14,753 nucleotides of DNA from Muribaculaceae bacterium. GTDB lineage: Bacteria > Bacteroidota > Bacteroidia > Bacteroidales > Muribaculaceae. Numbering within the stretch: position 1 is the stretch's first letter; every line of letters starts with the position of its first letter. A program made the translations under genes and the position numbers. The notes beneath the pieces are model-generated. The model was given only the letters and a program-made list of their open reading frames with translations. It had not been told where the DNA came from and ran no database searches. Where the stretch lies: NCBI GenBank assembly GCA_009775195.1, contig VSPF01000067.1, forward strand, positions 1-14,753, written 5' to 3'. Below are positions 14,673-14,753 of this stretch, in pieces.

Positions 14673-14753
14673 ACAATTATTAGAGATTAAGTAAATTTAA
14701 TGTTTATATTATGCGTGCGCGTGTCTCCTATACGTTTAAAATAGAAAAACAAA

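Overview
The window looks like chromosomal DNA from a Bacteroidales bacterium, plausibly a gut lineage such as Muribaculaceae or Bacteroidaceae. Three things point there. The promoters match the Bacteroidetes pattern (TTTG, about 20 bases, TAnnTTTG) and Shine-Dalgarno sites are absent. The gene set includes GldH, RNase Y with a RicT/PSP1 partner, a DUF4143-type AAA ATPase and tryptophanase. The genes are GC-rich while the gaps are AT-rich. All genes but one lie on the minus strand.

Layout from the right edge leftwards, which is the direction of most transcription. pnp (12263-14527) has its own promoter at 14567-14598 and a strong hairpin terminator at 12214-12245. tcdA (11405-12139, plus strand) converges on pnp and appears leaderless. 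The 388-bp gap between tcdA and tnaA holds a 74-bp tandem repeat of promoter-like palindromes firing towards tnaA (9643-11016). Next is an AAA/DUF4143 ATPase gene (8286-9491) with a block of palindromes and a promoter just upstream. A long operon-like run follows from one promoter at 8198-8228: coiled-coil protein, zapA, a structured RNA that is probably 6S RNA, rny, ricT, gldH and an M24 peptidase, ending at a long inverted repeat (2581-2664). At the left end lies a 744-residue RING-like/TerD-like protein, followed 11 bases later by a frameshifted, window-truncated DarT-like (DUF4433) ADP-ribosyltransferase gene.

Functional themes. Cell division (ZapA and a coiled-coil partner) and RNA decay (RNase Y, RicT; PNPase encoded nearby) dominate the housekeeping part, with a global transcription regulator RNA possibly between zapA and rny. 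TcdA modifies t6A in tRNA. TnaA makes indole from tryptophan. The accessory part is the left-edge pair (RING/TerD protein plus broken DarT), a candidate stress, defence or toxin-linked cassette, and the AAA/DUF4143 gene with its palindromes. I see no tRNA, rRNA, CRISPR array, transposase or prophage gene.
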